Source: Ralstonia pickettii (lineage in GTDB: Bacteria; Pseudomonadota; Gammaproteobacteria; Burkholderiales; Burkholderiaceae). From it: a stretch of DNA of 64,000 nt. Each line of letters begins with the position of its first letter. Within the stretch, counting starts at the first letter, position 1. The translations under genes were made by a program, and so were the position numbers. Under the pieces are notes generated by a model that worked only from the letters and a program-made list of their open reading frames with translations, had not been told where the DNA came from and made no database searches. The stretch spans positions 1,116,001 to 1,180,000 of the forward strand of contig NZ_CP104382.1 in assembly GCF_030582395.1 (NCBI RefSeq). Reading direction: 5' to 3'. This document shows positions 34,807 through 47,600 of the stretch, piece after piece.

Positions 34807-36657
34807 TCACTCGCGGTGCGGCGCGGCCGGGCTGGCCACGAAGCCGCCGCCCGGCGCATCGGTGCGGTGACCGGATGGCGCGCTGTGCGCAGCGGTGTCG
34901 CCCATCACGATGGTGGCGCGGCCGTCGCCGTGCTCTTCAGCCAGGCGCGTGGCGAACTCGTCGACAAACACGGCCATGTCCGCCGCGATGGCTTCCGAGC
35001 GCGAGGCGAGCCAGTTGTAGCCGAACAGCGCCGGTATGGCCACGCCCAGGCCCGCTGCGGTACACAGCAGTGCCGCTGCCATGCCGGGCGCCACCGAGTT
35101 GATGTCCACCGCGCCGGCCATGGCCGCCACCACGAACACCAGCATGATGCCGATCACCGTGCCGAACAGGCCCACATACGGCGCGCCTTCAATGGTGGTG
35201 GACAGCCAGTTCATCCGGCGTGCCATGCGCTCGTTCTCGCGCACCATCACACCTTCCATGGCGGCGCGAATGGCCGCAATCGTGGCGGCCGACACTGCGT
35301 TGATGTCGAAGCCGCGCTCGTGGCGCAACTGCATCTCGCGGATGGCGATTTCGTACAGGCGCCACAGCGACGAATCCTGCCGTACATCCGCGCCCACCTT
35401 GCCGCCGCGCACGAGCGAATCGAGCGATGCACCGGCCGTCTCGCGAAACACCGCCATGAACCGCGCATTGGCACGCGACACCGCGCTGTAGTAACGGCTC
35501 TTGGTAATCATGATGGCCCACGAACCGGCCATCATCAGCCCCAGCACGCACACCACCACCCATGCATCGACCGGCATGGCCGCGAGGATGAAACCGAAGT
35601 GGCTCTTGCCGGCCTGCTGCTCATCCGGGCCCATCACCACGAGGCGTGACTCAGCGCCCTGCGCGATCGCATCGGCCTGGATCAGCCCGGCGGGGCGTGC
35701 GGTCTTGGACAGGCGCAGTTCATCGATCGCCCCGCTGAACGGGTTCAGGCCCGAGCCACCGGGGGCGTCGCCACCGACGGCTGCGGCACTGTTGAGCGCC
35801 GGCATATGCGCTGCGAGCGTGGCTGCTACTGCACCGTTCACATACAGATGCACGCCCTGCTCATCGGCAGTGGCCGCCACGTGCGACCACTGTCCATCGC
35901 GCACGGGTTGGCCCGGTGTGCTGCGCTGGCCGTTCACCTGCACGAAGGGCACGCCGTTGTCCACGCCGAGCACGAATTCGTTGGCGCCATCGCGGCGTGC
36001 GTAGATCACCTGCCCGGCCGCCAGCTTCTCGGGCCGTACCCACGCAGAAACGGTAAAGGTGCCGTTGGCCTGCGTCGTCAGCGACGGCGATGCCGGCAGC
36101 ATCAGGGGTGCGCCGTTGAACTGCGCGCCTTTGCCGATCACCGCGCCGTCGAGCGTCGTCACGGGCGTTTGCGCGTGATTGCCATAGGCCGTGGTATCGC
36201 GCGGCGGAGCGCCCGTCTCACCAAAGTGATAGACGAGGGTGTAGTCGGGATCGAACGTCAGCTGGCCATTGCCAGCGGCCGGAGCCTTGCGATTGCCGTA
36301 GTACATCCAGATGTGCTGCGGCGTGCCGGTCGTCACCGTCGGCACATCCACCCACACCAGCGCGATGCCGAGCAGCGGGTCGAACTGTTCGATCTGGTGG
36401 TTCAGCACGGTCTTGTCGTCGCCGGCGATGAAGCGCAAGTCGGCCCCGTTCTCGCTCGTGCCGTCAAAGCTGAAGTTGCCGGTATGCAGGCGCACCAGCA
36501 CGGGCGTGCGGCCGGCATCGCTCTTGAGCGCGCCGCCTTGCGGGCCGGCGTCGATGGTGATCGGCTTGCGATACGCCCAATCGGGCTGCCACCACGCCAG
36601 CGCGGTGCCGGGCAGGAAGACGCTCAGCAGCGTGAGCAGGAACAGAATGCGTCGCAT
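34807..36657 (-). CDS. exbB: ExbB/TolQ proton channel fused to a periplasmic DUF2341-LamG sensor domain
   Basis: A 616-residue fusion. The signal peptide (about 1-21, T-A-L-A-W-W) precedes a DUF2341 domain (about 55-150, W-A-Y-R-K-P-I-T-I ... I-W-M-Y-Y-G-N). A LamG/concanavalin-like lectin domain follows (about 190-345, F-T-V-S-A-W-V-R-P ... A-I-D-E-L-R-L-S). The C-terminal about 250 residues are MotA/TolQ/ExbB type, with membrane helices near 365-387, 500-525 and 540-565 and the conserved G-L-F-G-T-V-I-G-I-M segment. Classical ExbB is about 240 residues. The extra sensor would face the periplasm and could bind sugar or a peptide. The start is at 36657, with GGAGAG upstream. Confidence 0.88.
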   Translation of the reverse strand: MRRILFLLTLLSVFLPGTALAWWQPDWAYRKPITIDAGPQGGALKSDAGRTPVLVRLHTGNFSFDGTSENGADLRFIAGDDKTVLNHQIEQFDPLLGIALVWVDVPTVTTGTPQHIWMYYGNRKAPAAGNGQLTFDPDYTLVYHFGETGAPPRDTTAYGNHAQTPVTTLDGAVIGKGAQFNGAPLMLPASPSLTTQANGTFTVSAWVRPEKLAAGQVIYARRDGANEFVLGVDNGVPFVQVNGQRSTPGQPVRDGQWSHVAATADEQGVHLYVNGAVAATLAAHMPALNSAAAVGGDAPGGSGLNPFSGAIDELRLSKTARPAGLIQADAIAQGAESRLVVMGPDEQQAGKSHFGFILAAMPVDAWVVVCVLGLMMAGSWAIMITKSRYYSAVSRANARFMAVFRETAGASLDSLVRGGKVGADVRQDSSLWRLYEIAIREMQLRHERGFDINAVSAATIAAIRAAMEGVMVRENERMARRMNWLSTTIEGAPYVGLFGTVIGIMLVFVVAAMAGAVDINSVAPGMAAALLCTAAGLGVAIPALFGYNWLASRSEAIAADMAVFVDEFATRLAEEHGDGRATIVMGDTAAHSAPSGHRTDAPGGGFVASPAAPHRE

Positions 36658-36714
36658 GGCAGGAACTCTCCGGAAACAAATAAGGACGTGGCTCAGTGAT
36701 GGGCTCAAGGCGGC

Positions 36715-38373
36715 TCAGTAACTTGCGTTGACGCTGAAGTTCACGCTGGGCGAATGCGCCCGCGTGCTCGGGCCGTCGCGCAGCGGATAACCGAACTCCA
36801 GGCGGCCGCGCACATAGTCGGTCAATTTAAAGCTGGTGCCGAAGCCAAGCGAAGCGAGCGTGAAGCTGCTGGCCTGCTCCACCTGCGGCTGCCTCAGGCG
36901 CAGGTAGGCCGCATCGGTAAAGAGGTAGAAGCGCAGTTCATCCAGCGCAGGCGCGAATTTGTTGAACGGTGCGGTGCGCCATTCGAGCGAGGCAAGCGCG
37001 CCATAGTCGCCCGTGGTCTCCGCCGACAGATAACCGCGCACGCTGCTCATGCCGCCAGCGGCAAACTGCTCGCTGGAGACGAGCGGCGAATCCGACAACT
37101 GCCCTGCCACGCGCACCACCGCTTGCGAGCCGCCCTGGAAGGTGTGCGTCTCGGTGGCGTCGGCCTTGAAGACGAGGAAGCTCGAACGCGCGTTCACGCG
37201 TTTGTAGTCGTAGGCCTCTTCTCGGCTGCCGTAACCGAACAGGCTGCGCGTGCCGGCGGTGGCGGTCAGGTTCAGGCTCAGCGTGTCGCGCTCGGTCTGC
37301 CGATAGCCGGTGTAGTAGAGCGAGATGGGCGCGTACTTGAGCGGCACGTGGTCGCTCGTGCTGCCGAAGCGCAGGCTCTCGGCGTTGTCCTTGAAGTCGA
37401 TACCGACGCCGAGCTGCTGCCACCAGGCGCCCGCCATTGGCAGCACGTAATTGGCTTTCACGCCCACTGCGTGGCCCTTGCCGAGCACGCTGGTGCCGCC
37501 GACCGTGGCGACGTTGCTGTCGGATTTGTAGCCGGAGAACTCCAGGCTCCAGTTGGTATCGGGGATCGGCGCCGTGTAAGCACCCGACCACACCCGCGCC
37601 TGGCTGAAGTCTTGCGGCGCACCGAAGAACGACAGCGATGCGCGATGGCCAAGCTGCCACAGGTTGTCGTGGCTCACGGAGGCCGTCATGCGCAGCGGGC
37701 GCGTATCAGCGCTGTGATCGTTGTTCAGGCCAATGCTGGCATGCACCGGCGATTTGTCATCGACCTTCAGGTCAACATCCATCGTGCCGGGCAGCGCGCC
37801 CTGGCGCACCACCGGAATCACCTGGCGGTCTGCGCGGTTGAGCGTTGCCAGCTCGTTCTGCGCCTGCGCAAAGTCGGGCACCTTGCCTTCCTGCAGCGCC
37901 GGCACCGCTTCACGCACGATGCGGGGCGAGGTGTACTCCGCGCCCGTTACACGCACGCGGCCCACGCGTGTTTCGTTCACCTGCAGGATCACCACGCCGC
38001 CGGTCACCTGCTGTTCGGGCAGATCGACATAGACGGATTGATAGCCTTTGGCCTGATACACCGCCAGCAGCGCAGCACGTGCGTCTTCAATGTCCTTGAG
38101 CGTGCGATCGGGCCCGAGAAACGGCGTGACGGTCTTCTCGATGGTGCGCACGTCGAGCATCGTGTTGCCGCGCACGACGTACTCGTTGATGTTGACCTTG
38201 CGTTGCGGTGCCGGCTCGGCGGTAGGTGCAGCAGCCGGTGCGGCAGCGGGCGCCGTCGGCTCTTGCGCCAGAGCCACGCCCCGCATCAGCAGCATCAGGA
38301 CTGCCAGCCGGACACTTCCCCCAGACCTGCGTTGGTTGCGGCGTTGTTTGCAGCGTTGATTGAACTCGGACAT
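36715..38373 (-). CDS. TpsB outer-membrane transporter (FhaC/ShlB family)
   Basis: A 552-residue two-partner secretion pore. Signal peptide (about 1-36), short Pro/Ala linker, then POTRA domains (about 58-210: Y-V-V-R-G-N-T-M-L-D, L-Q-V-N-E-T-R-V-G-R-V). The 16-strand barrel contains the conserved lid motif S-V-R-G-Y (near 450) and a C-terminal aromatic ending in N-A-S-Y. It exports the large TpsA encoded upstream. It starts a second transcription unit with its own ECF-type promoter (38456-38486) and is followed by exbB, exbD, tonB, the porin and two more genes. Confidence 0.93.
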   Translation of the reverse strand: MSEFNQRCKQRRNQRRSGGSVRLAVLMLLMRGVALAQEPTAPAAAPAAAPTAEPAPQRKVNINEYVVRGNTMLDVRTIEKTVTPFLGPDRTLKDIEDARAALLAVYQAKGYQSVYVDLPEQQVTGGVVILQVNETRVGRVRVTGAEYTSPRIVREAVPALQEGKVPDFAQAQNELATLNRADRQVIPVVRQGALPGTMDVDLKVDDKSPVHASIGLNNDHSADTRPLRMTASVSHDNLWQLGHRASLSFFGAPQDFSQARVWSGAYTAPIPDTNWSLEFSGYKSDSNVATVGGTSVLGKGHAVGVKANYVLPMAGAWWQQLGVGIDFKDNAESLRFGSTSDHVPLKYAPISLYYTGYRQTERDTLSLNLTATAGTRSLFGYGSREEAYDYKRVNARSSFLVFKADATETHTFQGGSQAVVRVAGQLSDSPLVSSEQFAAGGMSSVRGYLSAETTGDYGALASLEWRTAPFNKFAPALDELRFYLFTDAAYLRLRQPQVEQASSFTLASLGFGTSFKLTDYVRGRLEFGYPLRDGPSTRAHSPSVNFSVNASY

Positions 38374-38689
38374 GCGTTGGCTCGGTGCCGATTCGGCATC
38401 ATTCGTGTGTTGTGCGCCGGCCGGCCGCGTCGTTCGTCAGCCGTCGGTCTTCACAGGAATGACGTTTGCTGAAACGCAAATCCGCAAACATTTTGTGATG
38501 TCACGCAAAGTTCATGGAGCGCCGCGTGCGTTGTCATGGCGACATCGCACGCGGACCATGAAGGCGCATGAAGATTGGCGCTGCGGCGCATCCACATAAC
38601 GCGGTGCGCCGCAGCTTGGTGGGGCATCGCGCGGTGTATGACCACACGATGACGCGTCGATGCAGAACGCTTGCCTGCCGCTTATGGCA
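38374..38689. other. tpsA-tpsB intergenic region
   Basis: No gene is seen in these 316 bases. The left part carries the tpsB promoter. Near tpsA lies an 11-base perfect inverted repeat (GCTGCGGCGCA 38580-38590, TGCGCCGCAGC 38605-38615) with a 14-base loop and no U-tract, which could slow or attenuate tpsA transcripts or protect their 3' end. Confidence 0.6.
38456..38486 (-). promoter_or_regulatory. ECF-type promoter candidate for tpsB operon
   Basis: Minus strand TGCGGATTTGCG, ten bases, CGTCATTCC, ending 83 bases before the tpsB start. Its block sequences and spacing equal those in front of fecR, tpsA and the CoiA-like gene. The surrounding AAAATG before and AAGACCG after it are also shared with the fecR copy. 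Confidence 0.65.
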
Positions 38690-41600
38690 TCACAGGTTTT
38701 TACGCTCGGCAGCGGTGAGCCGCATCTTCTGGCGCTCGTTCAGCTCGCCATTGCCGATCATCTGGAAGGCGCTCCCGGGGTCGTAACTGGAGCGGTCCTG
38801 GCGTTCGGGCTCCGGGGCCTTCGGCGCGCCATTGCCGCCTTCACCACCCGCCCCGCCCGTGCCACCGTAGCCCAGCACCTGCACGGTGATGATGGAAGGC
38901 AAGCCGTTACGCGCTGCTGCCTGCTGCTGGCGCATCACGTCTTGCGCCGCCTGCGTGGCCGAGTTGGCTGCGGCACTGGCCGAGTTGAGCGCCCCCACGT
39001 TGACCAACGCCACCGTCGGCACACCGCGCGATTCGCCCTGCACCTGAATGTTGGCCGCATTCACCACGCGCAGCGCCGCCACGTTGATGTCGCCTGACAC
39101 GCGGATGCCCGCCTCGCCGGGGTCCACCGTGCCGAGCGGCGCGATCAGGTCCACGTCACCGCGCGGCACGTCCGGAATCGGGTTGAGCGTGGCAATGCCC
39201 GCGCCTGAACTCGGCACCTGCGGCGACAGCGTGACGTTGCCCATGCTGTCGTACACCCGCAGCGGCGGCGTGTAGAGCAGCGACGTTTTCGACCCGCGCC
39301 CCGCGTTGATATCGCCTTCGGCCGACCACACGAGAATGCCGCCGCCGAACGTGGTCATGATGCGCGACAGACCCAGCAGCACGCTGTCTTTGGAATAGAC
39401 CTGAATGTCGCCCGCGCCCTGGGTGAGCAGGCCCGACGTGGCCGGAGGTACCTGCCCCTCCACACCCACGATCAGCTTGCCGCCCGGCGTGAGCGTCTGG
39501 ATGGCGCCACCGAAATCCGTGCGAATGCCCGAGGGACCGAACATCGTGATCGTGCCCTCGCGCTGGATCGGCCGGCCTTCGGCATCCTTGTCGGGGAACA
39601 GCGATGCGATGGCCTGGCGCCCGCGCAGGTAACTGCCGAAGCGGCGGCTGCCTGGGTCGTTGTATTCGCGGCCGCCTGCGCGCAGTTCACTGAAGTACAC
39701 CGAACGCGCGAACACGCGTTGCTGCTCCGCCGGCAGGCCCAGGTAGAACGCGAGCGCGCCGTCTTGCGTGCCGGTATAGCCGAAGCGCGTTTGCAGCCAG
39801 TCGAGCAGTTCCTTGTCGTACGTCTTGACGACCTTGCCTGCCTGGTCGGCCAGCGGCGCATTGGGGTTGGCCAGATTGGCCCCGTCGAGGTAGCGGCGGG
39901 CGAACGTCGAGAAGTCCGCGCCTGCTGCGCCCGCGCCCGCCATCACGCTGATGCCCGCGCCGCTGCTGCGGTCGCCCGCGTTGACGGAGATGCCCGTTCC
40001 GATGCGACCGATGCTTTCCAGCAAACCCTTGTCCGCCTGATACAGGTTGCGGCCCGCGGTGACTTCCAGCGTGCCGGGGCCCGCCACACGGAAGTTGCCG
40101 AAGAGGATGTCGCGGCCTGCAGAGACGACGGAGATGTCGTTGGGGTTGTTGTTGAGGAGGAGGTTGCCGGTGGAAGTCGTGGCGGAGAAGCCGGTCGGTG
40201 TGGATGTGCCTGGCGGGGTGCCGGCATCCACGATGTCCCTGCCGGCCAGAATCCAGGTCGGCTTGGCTGCGACATACCAATTCTTCAGAGATTTCGGCGA
40301 AGCATTCTGGCCGCCATTGGTGAAATCCAACATCTCGCCGGTGCGCAGTCCGACAATGTCGCCATTCACCGCATAGAAACGTGCTGGCTCGCTATCGTTC
40401 GCGTGCAACGTGCCGGAAGCCGTATCGGGGCCAAATGCGAACAACGCTCCACCGCTTCCCCGCGAGGCAGCCGTGCCGTCAGCGCTGGTGTTGTCTACCA
40501 ACGGCACAGTGCCAGCGCCGATGCCATAGCCAATGAAACCTGGGTTGAACGGCGTGACGAGCGCATTTTGCGATGCGCCGGACTGGGCGATTCCGTAGCC
40601 GTTTGCATACAGCGAGCCGTTGGCCAGAATTTCCAACTGGCCGAACGGAGCGGGCGCGAGCACGAGCGACGTGTTGGCAGCGCTACCACTTCCGCCGCCA
40701 TAGTACACGTTGCCTCGCGCCGCACTTGCCCGCAGCGTCCCCGGATAGACGAAGCGACCGTCCGTTGCAGCGCCGACGCCCGCTGCCACCGAGGAATCAA
40801 GGCTCTGCGTGGTGGGTGTGAGGTTACCGCCGGCGGAGAACAGGTTTAGCGCCGTCTTGTCGGTCCACAGCGAGAACCAGCTGTAGCCACCACCCGTTTG
40901 TGGCGTCAGCGTGCCGCCCAACGTCGGCAGATACGGCGTGGCATTCATCTGGTTGAGGCGGCCCGCATCTCCCACTGCAGCGAGCACCAGATCCCCACGG
41001 CTCGACATATTGACCGTCGCATCGCCCGGTACGAGCGTCAGCCCGCCCAGCGGCGTTGCTTTGGTGGCGGCAAAGACATCCTGCCCGCGCGGGTCGTTTG
41101 GAATCGCGGATCCATAGGTCAGCTCAAGGCGGCCAATGGCGCCCGCTTCCACGCTCAGGTTGCCGCGCAGGTTCGTCAGCACACCATTGATATCGGGGCT
41201 ATTGAGGTATGACTTGCGGAAAGCTGAGTCCAGCGGATTGATCGCGCCCTGTGTATCGAGCTGCAGGTCGCCACCGCCCGTCAGCAACGGCTTTCCGTCC
41301 GTGCCAATTCGCCCCGTGCTGGCCACGGCTACATTCAGTGCTTCGCTTGTCGGCTGCGATCGGACACCCTGGTCCGATTGCACACCAACATCACCACCGG
41401 CTATCACTTGAACATTGCCGCCGCCCAGTGCGCCGATTCCTGTAAAGCCCACGAGCCTTGGGGAAGCCGCCGTGCTGCTATTCGGCGCCGATAACACGTA
41501 CGTACCGAAATTCACCCACCATGCCGTAGGAAGGCCCGACCCCGTGCCGCCCTGGCGCCAAAGCCAATCGCCCGGGTTATTACTGAAGGTCGGACCGCTT

Positions 41601-44600
41601 CCCAACGTGTGCCCCGTGATGGCACCTTGCGCGGAGAGCACAACATTGCCACCGCGCTCCGGATACCACGCTTGGTACAGGCTGGTTGCCGGATCGCCGT
41701 TGACGAACGGTTCATATGCAGCACCGTCAGCGCCGAGGACCGTATTGCCGGTTGTGCGCTCGGTGCCGCGTCGCTGGTTGTAGGGGTTGTTGCCACTGCT
41801 GTCGAGCATCGATGCGGATTGCGTTCCGGCCGTGTAGACGCCGTAGGTAGAACGCATGTCGATGCTGCCGCCGCTGACGAGGTCCAGGTCGCCAGTACCA
41901 GTGCGCAGGACGCTAAAAAGCGGGAAGCGTGGGGCCAGGTTTGTTTCACCAGGCAGACTTTGGCAATAGTCCCCCAAGTCGCAGAGGAACAGAAGGTCGT
42001 CAGGCACTGTTTCCCCGGCCGTGCCGAGTCCCCCATCCTTCCACACCACACGGGGCGGAAGCGACTGCGCCACCGCAGACAGATGTGCATCTCCCAACAC
42101 GAAATGACCGGATTGCCCCGCATCAGGCCGCACCGCGCGGCTGTCTGCTGCGCTGAGATCCGCGCCGCTCACCAACCGCATCGACCACGACTCAGTGCCC
42201 GACTTCAACATGGGCGCAATCGCCCAGTTGCTGCCCTGCGAACCGTTCACCGTATCGCGCAGCTCGACAAACTTGACGTCGCCGGGCAGCTTCACATCGG
42301 CAGAGCCGGGGATCAGCGCCCCCACTGGCAGGGCCAGTGCACCATCTAGCGCAATGCCGGGTGTGCCCAACGGCGCTGCCATCGACACACCCTTCGGCCA
42401 GACAACCGAAGCCACCGACACGGGCGTAGCGACCACGCTGCCTGCATCCAGCACCATGCCGGCCGCGAGCGCGGTGTCCTGCCGCAAGACCGTGCCGGCG
42501 GGGTACACCACATTGCCGGTTGCATCGCGCACGGCGGCACGCAGTACCGTGCCGGCAGGCAGGCTCAGCGCTTGGCCCAAGGTCAGGCTGGCAGGCACCG
42601 TTGTGTTGGCCGGCAGCGTGAACGAGCGCAGCGGCACGTCGTAGTTGAGCATCGTACCGGGGGCAAACAGCGTGCCGTCGGCCAGTGTGATGCCGCTGCG
42701 GGGCACGATGATGTCGTTGCCGTAGGGCTGCTTGCCGGAGGTCAGCAGCCAGCCTGCATCATCCTGCGTCGCCGGCGGCGGCGCAAAGCCATCGTTGATG
42801 CTGCCGAGCACCTGCAGCTTGCCGCCCGCCCGAATCACCAGCGCGCCGGGTTCGCCCGAACCACGCACGCCCGGATCGACATTCGGGCCATAGCGGTAGC
42901 CCGAGAAATCCAGATCGCCGCGCACGAGCAGATTGCCGTCCGGCGTGGCGCTGACGATCTCAACGCCGGGCCGCAGGTGGTAGGCGCCGCCATAGGTTTT
43001 CAGGCCAGCGAGCCGCGCCTGCAGATCGGCGTTGTTCCACGCAGCATTGATGAAGTTGCGGCTGTCAGCATCGACGCCGTCCATCCAGCCTTGCGTGATG
43101 ACCTGAATGGGCTTGCCGTCCACCGTGGGCGCCGTTTCAAGCGGCGCGTTGTCGTAGCGGCGGAAACCCTGCACGGCGATGCTCCTGGCGCCGCGGATGT
43201 CCACCGCGCCAGACGCGTCGATCGCCATGTCGCCCTGGGCGTCTGCACCGATGCGCGGCGCGCTTAGCGTGACCGTGCCGCGCGCCACGTTGTCAGCGGC
43301 GCGCACATCGATGACCGCACCGGGCGCCAGTGTCAGGCGCCCTTCGGTGGCGCGCAGCTCAACGATGCCGCGGTTGGGCGCGTCAATGGGCAAACCGTAG
43401 CTGTCGACACGCAAACGCGTACCGTGAGCATCCAGCATGGAACCCGCGCCGAGCGTCAGCCCGTTGCGCGCCGCCAGTCGAATCGTGCCCGGCTGCTCGC
43501 CACTGGCATCGACACGGCCGTTGACGGTCAGGCTGCCGCCGTCGAGCGAGATGTTGATTGCATTCGCCTTCAGCTCGTCACCAATGGAGAGATCGCCCTG
43601 CTTGATCTGGAAGCTGCGTGAGCCGGTGACGCCGTTCGTCGTCAAGCGCTGGTTCAAGCCTGCGAAGTCGTTCAGCACTTGTGCGCGCACATCGACGCTG
43701 CCGGCTTGCCATGGCACATCGGTACCGCCCGCGTCGTAGCGGCCGCTTGCCGTGCCGCGAATGGTGCCGGCCAGATCGACCCGGCCCCCTGCCGCATCCA
43801 ATGCGGTGACTGACACGCTGCCCGCATGGTTGTTCTGTGCGGAAACATCGATGACCGCCCCCGCCGCCTGGCTCACGTTGCCGTGCGCGCTGTCGATCAG
43901 CACATCGCCGCCAGCGCTGTACTTGGTGACGTCGTTCATCGGCACGGCGCGCCCCGCTACGTCAATGCGCGATGCGTCGGCCAGCGTGACGCCGTTGTCA
44001 CCGAAAATCGTCAGTTTGCCGCTCGGCAGCACGATGGTGCTGGCGACGTTGACGGTGTTGCCCTTGAGGCCGATCTCAGCACCGAGTGCATCCGTGCTGA
44101 CAGTACCCGCCCCCGTTGGCGCGGCAACGTTGAGTGCTCCGCCTGCCGTGAAGCGGCTGATGGAGCCGGACTCGCCCGTCAGCAGCGGTGCAACGAGATT
44201 GAGATTACCGCCGCTGTACTGGTAGCCGGTACCCGCTTGATATGCGCCCTGCGATTGATACACCGACAACGTATTGCGGTTGTTCGCCGTGATCTTGTCG
44301 CTGGCCTGCACATTCATGTTGGCAAAGCCGAGCACAAGGCGGTCCAGCGTGAGTTGCGTGTCGGGCTGGCTGAACGGGCCGTAGCCGAACACCACGTCGC
44401 GGGCAACGATGTTCAGCGTGCCGCTGCCGGTGCCGGCACCACCTGCGATGACCCCGCCCGGTTTTGCGCTCGACGGCGCTTGATTGGACGCCCGAATGAC
44501 GCCATCGCTCACGCCATTCCACACCAGCTTGTCAGTCGTGATGGTGGCAACGTCACCAGAATTGCCCAAGCCGTAGATGGCTGGCGTATTGAGCACGAAC

Positions 44601-47600
44601 GAAGCCAGCGACGATTTGCCCGTCAGCGGATCAATCGTATTGAGCGCCGTGGTGCCGTAGAAGTTGACCGACTGCGAGGCCGTCAGCACGAGGTTTTCAA
44701 GCTTGGGCACGCCAATGCCCGTATTGCCCGCAAGCAGGCGGCTGAGCAGATCCTGATTCAGGCGCAAGCCGTTCGGAAGCACGTTGGCGGCAGCGTCCAG
44801 TGCTGCCTGCTCGCCGATGTTGATGCTGGGCATCGACAGTGTGAGGTATTTTGCGCCATAGCGGGCGCCGTCGCTCAGCAATAGCTGACCGTTGCTGCGC
44901 GTGGAGAACAGCAGGGAACCTTGCCCATACAGTTCGGCACGGCCAATGGCAATACCTTGCGAATCCCCGCCGATGTTTCCCTGAATGACATTGAGCAGTC
45001 CATTCGACACCGCGACCAGATTGGAAGCCGAGTTGTAGACGTAACCGTCTGTAGATGGATAGGGCGTCTCCGTTCCCTGGCCCAGCGTACTGATGCGTGC
45101 ACCGTCTTCAACAGTAATGCCGCCTGCCTGCGAGATCAGCAGCACCTCTCGTGCCTTGAGTTCTGCCCCGGTACGCAACGTCACGGCGTTGGCATAGCCA
45201 TCCAGAACGCGCGTGCCGTCGGCGCTCATTTGAGCGCCGCCACCGATCGATAGCCTGGGTGCACCAATGGCGTTCAACGCACCAGCGTCGATCGAGGTGA
45301 AGCCGGCGGTCGGTGGGGCGCCAGGTGCTGTCACCTCGATCATCCGGCTTCCAGAGCCGCTGGCGCTGTCAACCTGCAGGGCTCCCGCATATCCGCCGGC
45401 TGCGCCATCGAAGCGTGCCGTGCCGGCAAACGTCAACGCCGGTCGATCCGAAGATGGACCGCTGTAGGCCAACTGCAACGTCCTGGCATCCGCAGGCAAC
45501 TGCGGCCGCGGGGCGCCGAAACGCTGGGCATCAGCGCGTACGAAATCGGCGTAGCTCGTTTCGTTGTACTGCGAGTAGGTGCGCACCACGTCGCCGGGCG
45601 TGAGAACGATCTGCGTTGGCAACGCCGCGTGCACACCGGTGTTAGCCGTGCTGAGCACACCACCCGTGAGCCATGAGCCGCTGCCGACAGCGCTGACGCC
45701 CGTCGCAAGTGGATTAGTGCCCCCCACCTCGACGCGATATGCCCCTGGCAGCAGCGCATACGACGCCGGCAGGAGGGTGTAAACGCCAGGAGCCAGGCCT
45801 GGAATGCCTGCGCCAATGGTGATCTGCCGCCCAGCCGCCGCGGTGCTCGCGCCGGCATCAAACGGCGCATAGTCGCTGCGATAGCCGGGCACGATGGCGT
45901 AGACGCGATTGCCGGTAGCGCTATACGTCAGCGCCGGATTCGCGTTGACCAACGGTGTGGTCAGCACGTTGACCGATCCCCCGCGACCACTGATGAATCC
46001 CGCGCCAAGAATCGCTCCACCGCCGGACATGTCCAGCACAGCCCCCGGGGCCACGTCGAAGCTCGTGCCGGTCAGGCGAAGCACGCCTGAATAGAAGGTA
46101 TCAAAAACTGCACCCTTTACCGGTGCGCCGTCATAGGTATAGGTGACGCCGTCAGAGGTGCCGCCATACGGCAAAACCAGTCCTGCACCGCTCACTGAGG
46201 TCAGGCTGCCGGGTAACAGATTGATGTGCCCCGATGTCGGCCCTTCGCTGGCAGCGGTTGCACCCAATGCGATATTGCCCAGCGGGGCACGCACAATGCC
46301 GCCCTGCTCGATCGTCGGCGCGAACACGCGCAACGTGCCGAACACGCTGTCCGGCATAGCGGGAGTGTCGGCACCATTGCGGCCGAATGTGATGCGCTCG
46401 GTTGCGACAAGTCTTGCATTGGCCGCGCTCACCGGGTACACCTGTGCCGCGTTCAACGTGACCTGTCGCGATCCGCCCGCACCCAACTGCACACGAATGT
46501 CTCCGGTGCTGTTCAACGTGGTGGTATCAAAGCCGGCACGCGCCACCTGCACGGGCGCCGCGGGCGGGCGTTGTTCGACGTTGCCGTAGGCTCCGGCGGT
46601 ATACGCAAAGACAAGGTCGATCAAGTCCGCGTCCACATTCAGAGACGCCTGACTCGCGATCGGTGACACGTTCCGCAGCCGGAACCGGTCGACGTTGTCG
46701 ACCGCGGTACCTCCCACAATGGGATACAGCGCACCTCCCGCATTCAGCTTGACGGCCGTGCGATCGAACCGCACGTAGGGTGCCGACAGATGCACGGCAG
46801 AAACACCGTCCTTGCTCGACAGGTTGTTGCTGCGGATCTGCAAGCTACGGCCCAACGACAGATTGACCGGGCCGTCAAAGGTCACCATGTCGGCATAGGC
46901 GGAAAGCGCATCAAAGCCCCCCGCGCGCACGCGGTCGCTGCTGATGCGTGCTTTGCCAAACGCCAATGCCGAGCTGGTCGCGCCGGGCAGCAAGTCCGCA
47001 GGCAATGTCGCCGGCTGGCCGGCGCCAATCTCCAGCTCGCGCGGAACGAGCATGCCGGGCAGTGGTTCCATCCCAGCACCGTAGCGATACTGGGGCGTCT
47101 CCAACGTGACGACCAGTGTGCCCCCCGCCGCGCCGTTGCCGCCGGCAAACGCGCGCATGACACCATCTGCGTAAATGCCGTTGTATGAGGCGAGCGCAAT
47201 CGTGCCGCCGTCGCCGGCCAACTGCACGGGGCGCGTCGCTGCACCGACCGGGACGGTCTGCCCAGAGCCCTCCTGCACATCGACGGTCGCACTTGCACCG
47301 GAGGCATCAAGCACTGCACCAGGACGAATGACGATGAACGCGTTGGCCGCCGGCTCATTGCCGCCGTTGCTACGCGGGCCGTTCGGGCCAATGGCGATGG
47401 TGCCGCCGTTGCCTGCCACGCCGAACCGGCGGCCGAACTGATCGACTGCCGTGACGGCCCGCGCGGCGACGTCTAGGACGGCGTGATCTCCAATCCAGAT
47501 TGAGCGCATGGGGTCGAAGTAATCGGCGCTGCCCGTTTCGACGTCCGCACCATTCATCTGCAGCACCTTGATCGTGCCGCCCGGCGCCGTAATCGAACCA

